Shown piece after piece: positions 34,154 through 43,462 of a DNA stretch of 64,000 nucleotides. The DNA is from Fusobacterium sp. JB019 (GTDB lineage: Bacteria > Fusobacteriota > Fusobacteriia > Fusobacteriales > Fusobacteriaceae), in assembly GCA_030673965.1 (NCBI GenBank), contig JAUTCN010000002.1:248001-312000 (forward strand), in the 5' to 3' direction. The notes beneath the pieces are model-generated. The model was not told the origin of the DNA. It was given only the letters and a program-made list of their open reading frames with translations, and made no database searches. The translations under genes and the position numbers were made by a program. The number at the start of each line of letters is the position of its first letter. Position 1 is the first letter of the stretch.

Positions 34154-34173
34154 AGAAGAAAAAGGAGGTTTTT

Positions 34174-36735
34174 ATGAATCCAAATATGTTTACTGAAAAT
34201 TCAGTATTAGCTTTAAATGACGCGAGAGCATTGGCCATGGAATATAAGCAATCAAGTATTCGTCCAGAAATAATTGCTCTAGCATTACTTTTAAATAAGG
34301 AAGGTTTGATTCCTAGAATTATAGAAAAAATGGGGTTAAATTTAAACAATATAGTTTTCTCTCTAGAAAATGAAGTTAAATCTTATGCTACAGTAGAGGG
34401 AAATAACCAAATAGGACTTGATAATGACAGCAATAAGGTTCTTATGGAAGCAGAAAAAGAAATGAAAAAAATGGAAGACTCTTATATAAGTGTTGAACAT
34501 ATTTTCATAGCTTTATTAAATAATTGCAAAGCTTTAACTAAAGCTGGAATTAAAATAAAAGAGTTTAAAGAAGCTTTAAAAGAAATTAGAGGAAATCAAA
34601 AAGTTGATTCTCAAAATCCTGAAGATAAATATGAGGTATTGGAAAAATATGCTAGGGATTTAGTTGAATTAGCAAGAGAAGGAAAAATAGATCCTATTAT
34701 AGGTAGAGATGGAGAAATAAGAAGAACTATTCAAATTATTTCTAGAAGAACAAAAAATAATCCTATTTTAATAGGAGAACCTGGAGTAGGTAAAACTGCA
34801 ATTGCAGAGGGACTGGCACAAAGAATACTTAACGGAGATGTTCCTGAAACTCTTAAAAATAAAAAAATATTCTCTCTTGATATGGGAGCTTTAATTGCAG
34901 GAGCTAAATTTAGAGGTGAATTTGAAGAAAGATTAAAAGCAGTGTTAAAAGAAGTTGAACAATCTGATGGAAAAATAATTCTGTTTATTGATGAAATTCA
35001 TACTATAGTTGGAGCAGGTAAAACAGACGGGGCAATGGATGCAGGTAATTTATTAAAACCAATGCTTGCAAGAGGAGAAGTTAGAGTTATTGGTGCTACA
35101 ACAATTGATGAATATAGAAAATATATTGAAAAAGATCCAGCCCTTGAAAGAAGATTCCAAACAGTATTAATTAATGAACCAACTGTTGAAGATACAATTT
35201 CTGTATTAAGAGGACTTAAAGAAAAATATGAGGTTTACCATGGAATTAGAATTAGTGATGGAGCGATAGTTTCTGCTGCTGTTTTAAGTGATAGGTACAT
35301 CAGTGATAGATTTTTACCTGATAAAGCCATTGATTTAATTGATGAAGCTGCAGCTATGATAAGAACAGAAATTGATTCAATGCCTAGTGAATTAGATGAA
35401 CTTACAAGAAAATCTATGCAGCTTGAAATTGAAAAGCAAGCTCTAAAGAAAGAAAAAGATGATGCTTCTCAAGAAAGATTAAAAGCTTTAGAAAAAGAAT
35501 TATCTGAAATTAATTCTAAAAAAGATATTTTAAAATCTCAATGGGATGTTGAAAAACAAGAAGTTGAAAAGGTTAAAACTTTAAAAGCTGATATTGATAA
35601 GACAAAACTTGAAATTGAAAAAGCTGAAAGAGACTATGATTTAAATAAATTAGCAGAATTAAAATATGGTAAATTAGCTAATTTACAAAAAGAATTAAAA
35701 GAACAACAAGAAATAACAGATAATAAATTTGATCATGCATTATTAAAATTAGAAGTTAATGAAACAGAGGTTGCAGATATAGTTTCTAAATGGACTGGAG
35801 TTCCTGTAAATAAATTGATTGAAAGTGAAAAAGAAAAAATATTAGGACTTGAAAATTCTTTAAACAATAGAGTAATCGGTCAAAATGAAGCAGTTAATCT
35901 AGTTGCAAATACTATACTTAGAGCAAGAGCTGGATTAAAGGATAAAACAAAACCTATAGGATCTTTTATTTTCTTAGGTCCTACAGGAGTAGGTAAAACA
36001 TATCTTGCTAAATCTCTAGCTTATAATTTATTTGACGATGAAAATAATATGATAAGAATAGATATGAGTGAATATATGGATAAATTCTCAGTAACTAGAT
36101 TAATCGGAGCCCCTCCTGGATATGTTGGATATGAAGAAGGTGGACAACTTACTGAAGCTGTTAGAAGAAAACCTTATTCTGTAATTTTATTTGATGAAAT
36201 TGAAAAAGCTCATCCTGATGTTTTTAATACTTTCCTTCAAATACTAGATGATGGTAGATTAACAGATGGTAAAGGTAAAGTTGTAGATTTTAAAAATACA
36301 TTAATTATCATGACTTCAAATTTAGGAAGTAACTTTATATTAGAAGATCCTGATTTAAATGAAGAAACTAGAGGAAAAGTTAATCAATTAATGAAGCAAT
36401 CTTTTAAACCTGAATTCTTAAACAGAGTGGATGATGTAATCTTATTTAAGAGCCTTAACTTTGAATCTATTAGAAGAATTGTTAAAGCTTTACTTAAAGA
36501 AACAGAAGAAAAACTAAAAGATAAATATATAAAAATATCATTTAGCGATTCTGTAGTTGATTATCTAGCTAAAAACTCTTATGATCCTCATTATGGAGCA
36601 AGACCTTTAGGTAGATTTATACAAAAATCAATTGAAACTAATTTAGCAAAAGAAATCCTTGCAGGAAAAATAAAGGAAAAAGATAATGTATTAGTTGATT
36701 TAATAAATAATGAAATTGAATTTAAAATAGCTTAA
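34174..36735 (+). CDS. clpB: ATP-dependent disaggregase ClpB
   Basis: Hexameric AAA+ chaperone that pulls proteins out of aggregates with DnaK. The 853-residue protein has the N-domain repeats, first AAA+ domain with GEPGVGKTA near residue 200, a long coiled-coil M-domain (about 395-520, rich in Glu/Lys heptads) and the second AAA+ domain with GPTGVGKTY near 602. The M-domain marks it as ClpB and not ClpA/ClpC. ATG at 34174 follows AAGGAGG; the longer frame would run through the CIRCE operator. Controlled by CIRCE. Confidence 0.97.
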   Translation: MNPNMFTENSVLALNDARALAMEYKQSSIRPEIIALALLLNKEGLIPRIIEKMGLNLNNIVFSLENEVKSYATVEGNNQIGLDNDSNKVLMEAEKEMKKMEDSYISVEHIFIALLNNCKALTKAGIKIKEFKEALKEIRGNQKVDSQNPEDKYEVLEKYARDLVELAREGKIDPIIGRDGEIRRTIQIISRRTKNNPILIGEPGVGKTAIAEGLAQRILNGDVPETLKNKKIFSLDMGALIAGAKFRGEFEERLKAVLKEVEQSDGKIILFIDEIHTIVGAGKTDGAMDAGNLLKPMLARGEVRVIGATTIDEYRKYIEKDPALERRFQTVLINEPTVEDTISVLRGLKEKYEVYHGIRISDGAIVSAAVLSDRYISDRFLPDKAIDLIDEAAAMIRTEIDSMPSELDELTRKSMQLEIEKQALKKEKDDASQERLKALEKELSEINSKKDILKSQWDVEKQEVEKVKTLKADIDKTKLEIEKAERDYDLNKLAELKYGKLANLQKELKEQQEITDNKFDHALLKLEVNETEVADIVSKWTGVPVNKLIESEKEKILGLENSLNNRVIGQNEAVNLVANTILRARAGLKDKTKPIGSFIFLGPTGVGKTYLAKSLAYNLFDDENNMIRIDMSEYMDKFSVTRLIGAPPGYVGYEEGGQLTEAVRRKPYSVILFDEIEKAHPDVFNTFLQILDDGRLTDGKGKVVDFKNTLIIMTSNLGSNFILEDPDLNEETRGKVNQLMKQSFKPEFLNRVDDVILFKSLNFESIRRIVKALLKETEEKLKDKYIKISFSDSVVDYLAKNSYDPHYGARPLGRFIQKSIETNLAKEILAGKIKEKDNVLVDLINNEIEFKIA

Positions 36736-36756
36736 TCACTCCCTGATTAAAATAAA

Positions 36757-36789
36757 AAAAGAGTTGGAATATATATTTCCAACTCTTTT
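36757..36789. terminator. Bidirectional terminator between clpB and LTA-synthase-like gene
   Basis: AAAAGAGTTGGAA / TTCCAACTCTTTT, 13-base perfect stem, flanked by A and T tracts. The genes converge on it. Confidence 0.9.
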
Positions 36790-36792
36790 ACT

Positions 36793-38805
36793 TTATTTAA
36801 CATTTCCAAAAGAACCTTCTTTTTCCTGTCTAATGGTTAATTCATAATAAGTATTTAATGCTTTTTTATATTTTTCTTCTAATTCATTTGAAATCTTTAT
36901 TTTTTTATTATCTGATTTTCTTCTAGTTAGATATTTTTTTGTTTCCATATTCTTAACAAAAACATTATCATTATCTATAAGCCCAATAAATCCATGCTCA
37001 ATTATATAAACAAAATCATTTTTACTTTCCTTTAAAAATAAATTTTTACCCCAAGAAGAATTTATATATTTGCCTCCAAGAATATTCATTAAACTAGGTA
37101 ATAAATCTACTTGAGATCCTAACTTTTCAAAAGTTCCAGGTTCTATCTGCCCTCCTGGAGTCCATATTAATAAAGGATTTGTAAATTTCTTCCAATCAAC
37201 TTCAACTTTTTCTCCCCTATGCTCTCCGTGATCAGCTACAAAAACAAATACTGTATTTTGAGCCCATTTTTTATCTTTTACTAAATTTACAAATTTACCT
37301 ATTGAATAATCAGCAAAGGCAAAAGCATTATACCTTTCATAATTCTTATATTCTTTTTCTGTATATTTTTTAAATTCTTCAGGAATATCAAAAGGTGCAT
37401 GGTTACTCAATGTAAAAATTTCACAGAAAAAAGGTTCCTTTAATTTACTTAAATAATCATCTGTAAAAGTTAAAACTTTATCATCTGGAACTCCCCATTT
37501 AATACTTCTATCTTTTAAAGGAAAATCATCCCTAGAAACTAAATTATCTATTCCATTTAAAGTTAAGAATCCTTTCATATTATCAAATTCTATATCTCCA
37601 CCATAAATAAAATTAGTATTATAACCTCTTTTCTTTAAAATTGAACTTAATGATACAAAGGGCTTTTGAGCAATGGATTTTTTTAAAATAGATTTTCCAT
37701 ATTGAGAAGGAAAACCTGTTAACACGCTTAACATACCACGATTAGATCTATTCCCATTTGAATAAAAATTGTTAAAAATTAAACCTTTAGAAGCTAATTT
37801 ATTATATTCAGGAGTTATATCTGGATTTCCTCCAATAGCTCCAACTGTATCTCCCATAAAACTTTCCATTAAAACAATAACTACATTATATTCTTTTTCT
37901 TCTTTTTTTGTATCAGTTTCTCTTAGTACTATATTCTTATCAGATATAAACTTATCTTGAGAAGTTCCTATATAGCCTCTTATGTTATTTTTAATCTCTT
38001 CTTTAGAATAAATAAAATTAATATCTTTGGCCGATTTATTTTTTTCTTTTCTATCTATATCTATACTTTTAAACAAAGTAAAAACTCCATTTAAGGCTGT
38101 TTGATTAGCAAAATAATTTTCACTAAAATATGCTCTCCCCCAATTTAATGTTCCTTGAGAAAATCCACCCCTTGCTCCAAAAATACAAAATATTACAACC
38201 GTTAAACATAAAACTATTTCTAAAATAAAATCTATAATTCTTTTAGTAAAAGAAACTTTAAAATTAAAATGATATTTATTTTTAAGCTCTTTTTCATCTA
38301 TTTCTAATGTTCTAAAAAGTTTAAAACTAATAATTAAATAAATTATTTCTACTAAAATAAACATGATAAATAAAACAATAGATAATCTATCTGCCAAAAC
38401 AGTTAATATTATTTCATTTGGATTACTTGCATAATCTAATATAGTTGACGTTAAATGAGAATTAAACTGTTTAAAATATCTTATATCTGCAAACATTATT
38501 CCAAATATCAATGTAGACATTATTACTTTATAAATTTTTAAAAAAACTTTCCCAAATATTCCTAGATATATTGACTTAAAGAATCTAAACAAAATAAAAC
38601 ATAATATAAATCCTATTAAATAATAACTAGTTATAGAAGTATCAAAAACTAAACCATGTAAAAAACTTCTTAGCATCAAGTTAAAATTTATATTTTTAAC
38701 TCCTTCTAAATTAACAAATGAAAACAATCCCCTTATTCCTGTCATAATTAACATAACCGTTAAATACTCTTTAATAAAATAAAACAAAATCTTTAACTTT
38801 TTCAT
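36793..38805 (-). CDS. LTA synthase/OpgB-like membrane sulfatase-fold phosphotransferase
   Basis: About 670 residues. The N-terminal third has five hydrophobic segments; the C-terminal part is an extracytoplasmic sulfatase-fold domain: VLMESFMGDTVG (metal ligand Glu), NRSNRGMLSVL (nucleophile position, Ser instead of the usual Thr), FTLSNHAPFD and VADHGEHRG. Relatives polymerise glycerol phosphate on lipoteichoic acid or transfer phosphoglycerol to glucans or LPS. In an outer-membrane organism the latter is more likely. ATG at 38805 is chosen by its GGAG site and because a terminator hairpin lies just upstream of it. Confidence 0.82.
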   Translation of the reverse strand: MKKLKILFYFIKEYLTVMLIMTGIRGLFSFVNLEGVKNINFNLMLRSFLHGLVFDTSITSYYLIGFILCFILFRFFKSIYLGIFGKVFLKIYKVIMSTLIFGIMFADIRYFKQFNSHLTSTILDYASNPNEIILTVLADRLSIVLFIMFILVEIIYLIISFKLFRTLEIDEKELKNKYHFNFKVSFTKRIIDFILEIVLCLTVVIFCIFGARGGFSQGTLNWGRAYFSENYFANQTALNGVFTLFKSIDIDRKEKNKSAKDINFIYSKEEIKNNIRGYIGTSQDKFISDKNIVLRETDTKKEEKEYNVVIVLMESFMGDTVGAIGGNPDITPEYNKLASKGLIFNNFYSNGNRSNRGMLSVLTGFPSQYGKSILKKSIAQKPFVSLSSILKKRGYNTNFIYGGDIEFDNMKGFLTLNGIDNLVSRDDFPLKDRSIKWGVPDDKVLTFTDDYLSKLKEPFFCEIFTLSNHAPFDIPEEFKKYTEKEYKNYERYNAFAFADYSIGKFVNLVKDKKWAQNTVFVFVADHGEHRGEKVEVDWKKFTNPLLIWTPGGQIEPGTFEKLGSQVDLLPSLMNILGGKYINSSWGKNLFLKESKNDFVYIIEHGFIGLIDNDNVFVKNMETKKYLTRRKSDNKKIKISNELEEKYKKALNTYYELTIRQEKEGSFGNVK

Positions 38806-38830
38806 AATCAAAACAACTCCTAAAAAATTA

Positions 38831-38856
38831 AAAAGAGGGAATTTAGACCCTCTTTT
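38831..38856 (-). terminator. Terminator between the small basic gene and LTA-synthase-like gene
   Basis: AAAGAGGG / CCCTCTTT with an eight-base loop followed on the minus strand by a T-rich tract. It lies about 80 bases after the small gene's stop and just upstream of the enzyme start. Confidence 0.75.
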
Positions 38857-38936
38857 AATATTAAATTTAAACACTATATATTTTAGCATTTTTTTATTTG
38901 TTTTTCATTATTTTTTTCTTAATTTTTTCTTAATTT

Positions 38937-39092
38937 TTAATATTTTTCAATTCTAACTTTTTTATAATTTTCTAACATCTTACATTCAAAAGTATCTTTT
39001 TTCCTTTCTTCTAAAGCTCTTTGATAATCTTCATCATATTTTTTTACTATTTTTCTTAATATAGCCTTTCTCTTGTTTGTTGTCATTCCCAT
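38937..39092 (-). CDS. Small basic protein of unknown function
   Basis: A 51-residue reading frame with AAAGGGG at a good distance from ATG at 39092 and a terminator downstream. The protein is highly charged (about 15 Lys/Arg and 10 Asp/Glu) and predicted helical: KRKAILRKIVKKYDEDY and ALEERKKDTFECKM. A single cysteine is present. I recognise no family. It lies 21 bases after the transporter gene's stop, so it may be co-transcribed with it. It is likely a real gene on signal and codon pattern, but function cannot be given. Confidence 0.6.
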   Translation of the reverse strand: MGMTTNKRKAILRKIVKKYDEDYQRALEERKKDTFECKMLENYKKVRIEKY

Positions 39093-39113
39093 AGATATTC
39101 ATCCCCTTTAATA

Positions 39114-39989
39114 TCATTTTTTATTTGTTAAATTAAATAACATTAACCCACTTAAAATAATAGTTCCTCCTATATATGTAGCTGCAGAAGGATATTCATT
39201 AACAAGTATACAACCCATTATACCAGATAATAACGGAGTTACAAACATAAAATTTGTAACTTCACTAGTTACTTTAGCAACAGACAAGGCTCTACTCCAC
39301 CAAATATAAGCAATAGCACTTGGAAATATTCCAAGATAAGCTATTATCCACCAAGCTTTTATTGGAGCTTTCATAATTTGAGCGGTTGATTCAGGAACAA
39401 AAATAGAAAGCAAAATTGTTCCTCCTATAATACTATAAGTTGTAGATTGAAAAGCAGTATAAGTCTTAGTATATTCTCTTTGAGTAATATTATAAATTGC
39501 TAGAACAACAGCCGCACCTATCATCCATAAAACTCCAATATTCAAAGAAAATTCTCCGTCCCAAAGAGTTAAAAATAATATTCCAACAAATTCCATGGCA
39601 ATGGCTATCCAACCATATACATTAATTTTTTCTTTTAATAATAAATTTGACATTAAAGCAGTTAGTATTGGAGCTATAGCTATAATAATGCTGCTTGTTG
39701 CCGAAGTTAAGTAAATTGATCCTGTATTGAAAGTTATCATATACATAAAAAATCCCATTCCACCTGAAAATAAAAATTTGGGTATATCTCTTGTTCTAGG
39801 AAGTCCTATTTTCTTTATATATCCTATTAAAAGCAAACAAATAGTTGCTGCTAAATATCTTACAAGTCCCAAAGTTTGTGGGGTAAAATAGGAAAGAGCT
39901 ATTTTTGTAACTGGAAAAGCTGAAGCCCATAAAAAAATAGTTCCAAAAGCAAAACACTTGCTCTCATTATTTTTAATAAAGTTATTCAT
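39114..39989 (-). CDS. EamA/DMT-family transporter
   Basis: A 291-residue membrane protein with ten hydrophobic segments in two EamA repeats (GTIFLWASAFPVTKIAL at the start of the first, MIGAAVVLAIYNITQRE in the second). Members export amino acids or metabolites. ATG precedes a hydrophilic eleven residues; ribosome binding site GGGGGGAG is close. A nested palindrome cluster lies upstream. Substrate not determinable. Confidence 0.85.
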   Translation of the reverse strand: MNNFIKNNESKCFAFGTIFLWASAFPVTKIALSYFTPQTLGLVRYLAATICLLLIGYIKKIGLPRTRDIPKFLFSGGMGFFMYMITFNTGSIYLTSATSSIIIAIAPILTALMSNLLLKEKINVYGWIAIAMEFVGILFLTLWDGEFSLNIGVLWMIGAAVVLAIYNITQREYTKTYTAFQSTTYSIIGGTILLSIFVPESTAQIMKAPIKAWWIIAYLGIFPSAIAYIWWSRALSVAKVTSEVTNFMFVTPLLSGIMGCILVNEYPSAATYIGGTIILSGLMLFNLTNKK

Positions 39990-40009
39990 TGTAATCTATC
40001 TCCCCCCTA

Positions 40010-40045
40010 ATACATTTAAATATTTATTTTTGAAAATAAATGTAT
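40010..40045. promoter_or_regulatory. Nested palindromes upstream of the EamA transporter
   Basis: An outer inverted repeat ATACATTTA / TAAATGTAT encloses an inner perfect one, TTTATTTT-TG-AAAATAAA (40023-40040). They sit about 20-55 bases ahead of the transporter start. In such AT-rich DNA chance is not negligible, but the nested geometry suggests an operator. Confidence 0.4.
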
Positions 40046-40137
40046 CTTATATATATAATTATACCTAAATTACTACATAAAAACAACCTAAAAAAAGTAA
40101 AAAAATCAAATTAAAGATTTTAAAAAATTTGTTTCTA

Positions 40138-40166
40138 TTGCTTTTTTACAGTTTTTAAGTTATAAT
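40138..40166 (+). promoter_or_regulatory. Promoter of the methyltransferase-rnmV operon
   Basis: TTGCTT, 17 bases, TATAAT, about 48 bases before the methyltransferase start. The -10 is perfect. Confidence 0.6.
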
Positions 40167-40213
40167 TTTTGGTAGATTAAAATTAATCATAAATAGTTTT
40201 GTAAGGAGTTTTA

Positions 40214-41428
40214 ATGAAAGTAAATGAAGAAAAAATAAACTTACTTATAGATGATATTTTCAGAAATAAGAAATTAGTAAAATGCATTTTTTCTAATATG
40301 AAAGGAAATTATCCCTATACTAAAGTTAATATAAAACCTATTTTAATAAAAAATGAATTTTTTTATCAGTTTGAAGAATTTCAAAATAACAAAGCTTATC
40401 ATTCAAATTTAAATATTGAAGATACATTAGATAAGCTTCCTTTATTAATTGAAAACTTTAAACAATATATGATATTCACAAAGGAACAAGATATTCAAGT
40501 TTTAAAAAATAAGAAAGGTTTTAAAATTAAAGAAACAAAAAATATAAAAGGAGAAGTTTCTTTAGAACACAATAAGAATAAAAATTATATTTTAAAAGAA
40601 GGAGCCCCAATCCCATTCTTGGTTAAGCTTGGAGTTATGGGTGAAAATGGAAAAGTATTTAAAAAAAGTTATGATAAGTTCAAACAAATAAATAAATATT
40701 TACAATTTATAGATGAAACAATTTGTGAGATGCAATCTAAAAAACTAATAACTGATTCCATTAAAGCAATAGATTTTGGATGTGGAAAATCATACTTAAC
40801 TTTTGCATTACATTATTATTTCCAAATAAAAGATAATTTAGATTTTAAAATTATAGGTCTAGATTTAAAGGAAGATGTTATAGAAGAATGTAATAATATA
40901 GCAAAAGAACTTGATTTAAAAAACATAGAATTTTTAACAGGAGATATTAAAGATTTTGACAAACTAAATGATGTTGATCTTATCTTTTCTCTTCATGCTT
41001 GTAATAATGCAACAGATTATTCTTTATTAAAAGCAATGGAACTTAATGCTAAAGCAATTTTAGCTGTCCCTTGTTGCCAGCATGAATTTAATGAAAAAAT
41101 TTCATCTAATAAGAATAGTTCTTTTCATGAAAATGAATCTTTAATTGGAAAGCATGGAATATTACTTGAAAAATTTTCTTCTATTGCAACTGATGCTTTT
41201 AGAGCACAAGCTTTAGAATTATGTGGGTTCAAAACTCAAGTTATAGAATTTATAGATTTAGTTAATACTCCTAAGAATGTACTTATTCGTGGAATCAGAG
41301 AAAAAACTACTAAGGATTCTCTTGATAAAAAACTAAAGGAATATAATACTTTTAAAAATTTCTTAGGAATAGAGCCTATTTTAGATACACTACTTAAACC
41401 ATATTTTTTAACTAAGGAGAACAAATGA
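40214..41428 (+). CDS. SAM-dependent methyltransferase (Methyltransf_32/METTL25-like)
   Basis: A 404-residue protein. The SAM-binding core starts at about residue 185 with AIDFGCGKSYLTFALHYYF, followed by IIGLDLKEDV and the family-specific HACNNATDY and AVPCCQHE. This pattern fits the Methyltransf_32 family, proposed to act on RNA or proteins. Residues 1-180 are an extra N-terminal domain without a clear match. The stop overlaps the RNase M5 start by four bases (ATGA), so it is co-translated with an rRNA maturation enzyme, suggesting an rRNA substrate. That last point is inference. Confidence 0.75.
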   Translation: MKVNEEKINLLIDDIFRNKKLVKCIFSNMKGNYPYTKVNIKPILIKNEFFYQFEEFQNNKAYHSNLNIEDTLDKLPLLIENFKQYMIFTKEQDIQVLKNKKGFKIKETKNIKGEVSLEHNKNKNYILKEGAPIPFLVKLGVMGENGKVFKKSYDKFKQINKYLQFIDETICEMQSKKLITDSIKAIDFGCGKSYLTFALHYYFQIKDNLDFKIIGLDLKEDVIEECNNIAKELDLKNIEFLTGDIKDFDKLNDVDLIFSLHACNNATDYSLLKAMELNAKAILAVPCCQHEFNEKISSNKNSSFHENESLIGKHGILLEKFSSIATDAFRAQALELCGFKTQVIEFIDLVNTPKNVLIRGIREKTTKDSLDKKLKEYNTFKNFLGIEPILDTLLKPYFLTKENK

Positions 41429-41970
41429 AAAGAATTAAAGAAGTTATAATAGTAGAAGGAAGAGATGATATTACTGCTGTAAAAAGAGCTGTCGATGCTG
41501 AACTTATTCCAGTTCATGGATATTCAGTAAAGAAAAATTTAGATAAAATACAAAAAGCTTACGATAATAATGGTATAATTATATTAACAGATCCAGATTT
41601 TGCTGGAGTTCAAATTAGAAGAATTATTACTGAACGTTTTCCTGAAGCAAAACAAGCATATATAAATAGATATGAAGGAATTAAAAATGGAAATATTGGA
41701 GTTGAGAACGCTTCTCCTGAATCTATTATAAAAGCTTTAGAAAAAGCAAAATACGAAACATTAGAATCTGAAAAAGTTTTTACAGTTGATGATTTATTAG
41801 AGTATCACTTAACAGGTTTTTCAAACTCTAAATTATTAAGAGAAAAACTTGGAGAAAAATTAGGTATAGGATATTCTAATGGAAAACAACTTCTTGTTAA
41901 ATTAAATCACTATGGAATTTCAATGGAAGAATTTGAAAATGCCATGGATGAAATAATTAAAAGCTTATAA
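41425..41970 (+). CDS. rnmV: Ribonuclease M5
   Basis: TOPRIM nuclease that trims 5S rRNA precursor. The 181 residues carry VIIVEGRDDITAVKRAVDAE (catalytic Glu), ILTDPDFAGVQIRR (acidic pair) and the C-terminal extension with GIKNGNIGVENASPE that defines M5. In Bacillus-type bacteria rnmV is next to ksgA; here the partner is a different methyltransferase. Terminator follows directly. Confidence 0.94.
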   Translation: MKRIKEVIIVEGRDDITAVKRAVDAELIPVHGYSVKKNLDKIQKAYDNNGIIILTDPDFAGVQIRRIITERFPEAKQAYINRYEGIKNGNIGVENASPESIIKALEKAKYETLESEKVFTVDDLLEYHLTGFSNSKLLREKLGEKLGIGYSNGKQLLVKLNHYGISMEEFENAMDEIIKSL

Positions 41971-41990
41971 TTAAATATTTACTTCTAAGG

Positions 41991-42020
41991 TCCTTCAGCA
42001 AAATGTTGAAGGATTTTTTT
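41991..42020 (+). terminator. Terminator of rnmV
   Basis: TCCTTCAGCA pairs with TGTTGAAGGA (one G-T wobble) around a three-base loop, followed by seven T. Confidence 0.88.
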
Positions 42021-42040
42021 CACCTAAGGAGGGGATGATA

Positions 42041-43408
42041 ATGGATGTTTTAGAAGAAATGAAAACTTATTATTACACTGGGGAAACAAAGGATATTTCA
42101 TTTAGAATCAATCAATTATTAAAATTAAAAGAAGTTATATTAAACAATGAAGATAATATTATAAAGGCTTTAAATTTAGATTTAAGAAGACCCGCCTTTG
42201 AAAGTTATATATCTGAAATTGGAGTTATCTTAAATAGTATAACTTACACTATTAATAATTTAAAAAAATGGAGTAAATTAAAAAAAGTTAGAACTCCAAT
42301 GACTCAATTTAGAGCTAGTAGTTATATTCAACCAGAACCTTATGGAGTTGTTTTAATAATTTCTCCGTTTAATTTTCCTTTTAATTTATGCATAGAACCT
42401 TTGATTGGAGCTATTGCAGCAGGAAATTGCGCTGTAATAAAACCTTCTGAAGAAACTCCAAATGTTTCTAAAGTTATTGAAAAAATGTTTTGTGAAAATT
42501 TTCAAAAAGAATATATACAGGTTATACAAGGAGGAAAAGAAGTTATTAGTGAACTAATTCATAGTTCTTTTGATTATATTTTCTTTACTGGAAGTGTTCC
42601 TGTGGGAAAAATAGTTATGAAAGCTGCTAGTGAAAAACTAACTCCTTTAACTTTAGAGCTTGGAGGAAAAAGCCCTTGTATAATAGACAAAGATGCAAAT
42701 TTAAAAATAGCTGCTGAAAGAGTTGCCTGGGGAAAATTCTTCAATGCTGGACAAATCTGTATTGCTCCAGATTATTTATTAGTTCATGAAGCTGTTCAAC
42801 ATGATTTTATTCAAGAATTAAAAGATATTATCAAAAGATTTTATGGTGATAATATCCATGAATCTCCTGACTTTTCAAGAATTATAAATAAGAAACATAC
42901 AGAAAGATTAATTGAAATTTTAAAAGAAGATGAAGATAAAATTGTCTACGGAGGAAATTATATTTTAGAAGAAAAATATATTGAGCCAACTATATTAGAC
43001 AATGTTTCTTGGGAAGATAAATGTATGGAAGATGAAATTTTTGGGCCAATACTACCAATAATTCCTTTCACTGATATTGATAAAATTATAAGTATAATAA
43101 ATTCTAAACCAAAACCTTTAGCTTTATATATCTTCACAGAAAATTCATATCTTCAAAATAGAATTATAGATAGAACTAGTTCTGGAGGAGTTTGTATAAA
43201 TGATGTTATCAATCATTATAGCAATCATCATTTACCATTTGGTGGAGTGGGAAGTTCTGGTATTGGAAGCTATCACGGAGAAGATAGTTTTAAAACTTTT
43301 TCTCATATGAAGGGAATTCTTAGTAAATCTACAAAAATAAGTAATACTTTAATATTCCCTCCTTATAATCTAAAGAAACTTCATGCTATTAAAAAAGTAT
43401 TAAAATAA
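42041..43408 (+). CDS. Aldehyde dehydrogenase (class 3-like)
   Basis: NAD(P)-dependent oxidation of an aldehyde to the acid. The protein is about 455 residues, short as in class 3 ALDHs. Visible are the cofactor segment GVVLIISPFNFPF, FTGSVPVGKIVMKAA, the catalytic glutamate in LELGGKSP and the catalytic cysteine in FFNAGQICIAPDY. The C-terminus (LKKLHAIKKVLK) is basic. ATG at 42041 is preferred over one six bases earlier because AGGAGG is then eight bases away. Substrate unknown. Confidence 0.92.
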   Translation: MDVLEEMKTYYYTGETKDISFRINQLLKLKEVILNNEDNIIKALNLDLRRPAFESYISEIGVILNSITYTINNLKKWSKLKKVRTPMTQFRASSYIQPEPYGVVLIISPFNFPFNLCIEPLIGAIAAGNCAVIKPSEETPNVSKVIEKMFCENFQKEYIQVIQGGKEVISELIHSSFDYIFFTGSVPVGKIVMKAASEKLTPLTLELGGKSPCIIDKDANLKIAAERVAWGKFFNAGQICIAPDYLLVHEAVQHDFIQELKDIIKRFYGDNIHESPDFSRIINKKHTERLIEILKEDEDKIVYGGNYILEEKYIEPTILDNVSWEDKCMEDEIFGPILPIIPFTDIDKIISIINSKPKPLALYIFTENSYLQNRIIDRTSSGGVCINDVINHYSNHHLPFGGVGSSGIGSYHGEDSFKTFSHMKGILSKSTKISNTLIFPPYNLKKLHAIKKVLK

Positions 43409-43421
43409 AATATAATATAAT

Positions 43422-43457
43422 AAAGGACTAGCTGTATAATTAATACACTAGTCCTTT
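43422..43457. terminator. Bidirectional terminator after ALDH
   Basis: AAAGGACTAG-C-TGTA pairs with TACACTAGTCCTTT with one bulged base, between two converging genes. Confidence 0.85.
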
Positions 43458-43462
43458 AATAT

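Noticed and set aside
34099-34173. Longer N-terminus for ClpB
   Set aside because: The extension runs through the promoter region and CIRCE operator and lacks a ribosome binding site; the ATG at 34174 has an ideal one.
38806-38889. Longer N-terminus for the LTA-synthase-like enzyme
   Set aside because: The extension is encoded by a terminator hairpin; the ATG at 38805 has a ribosome binding site.
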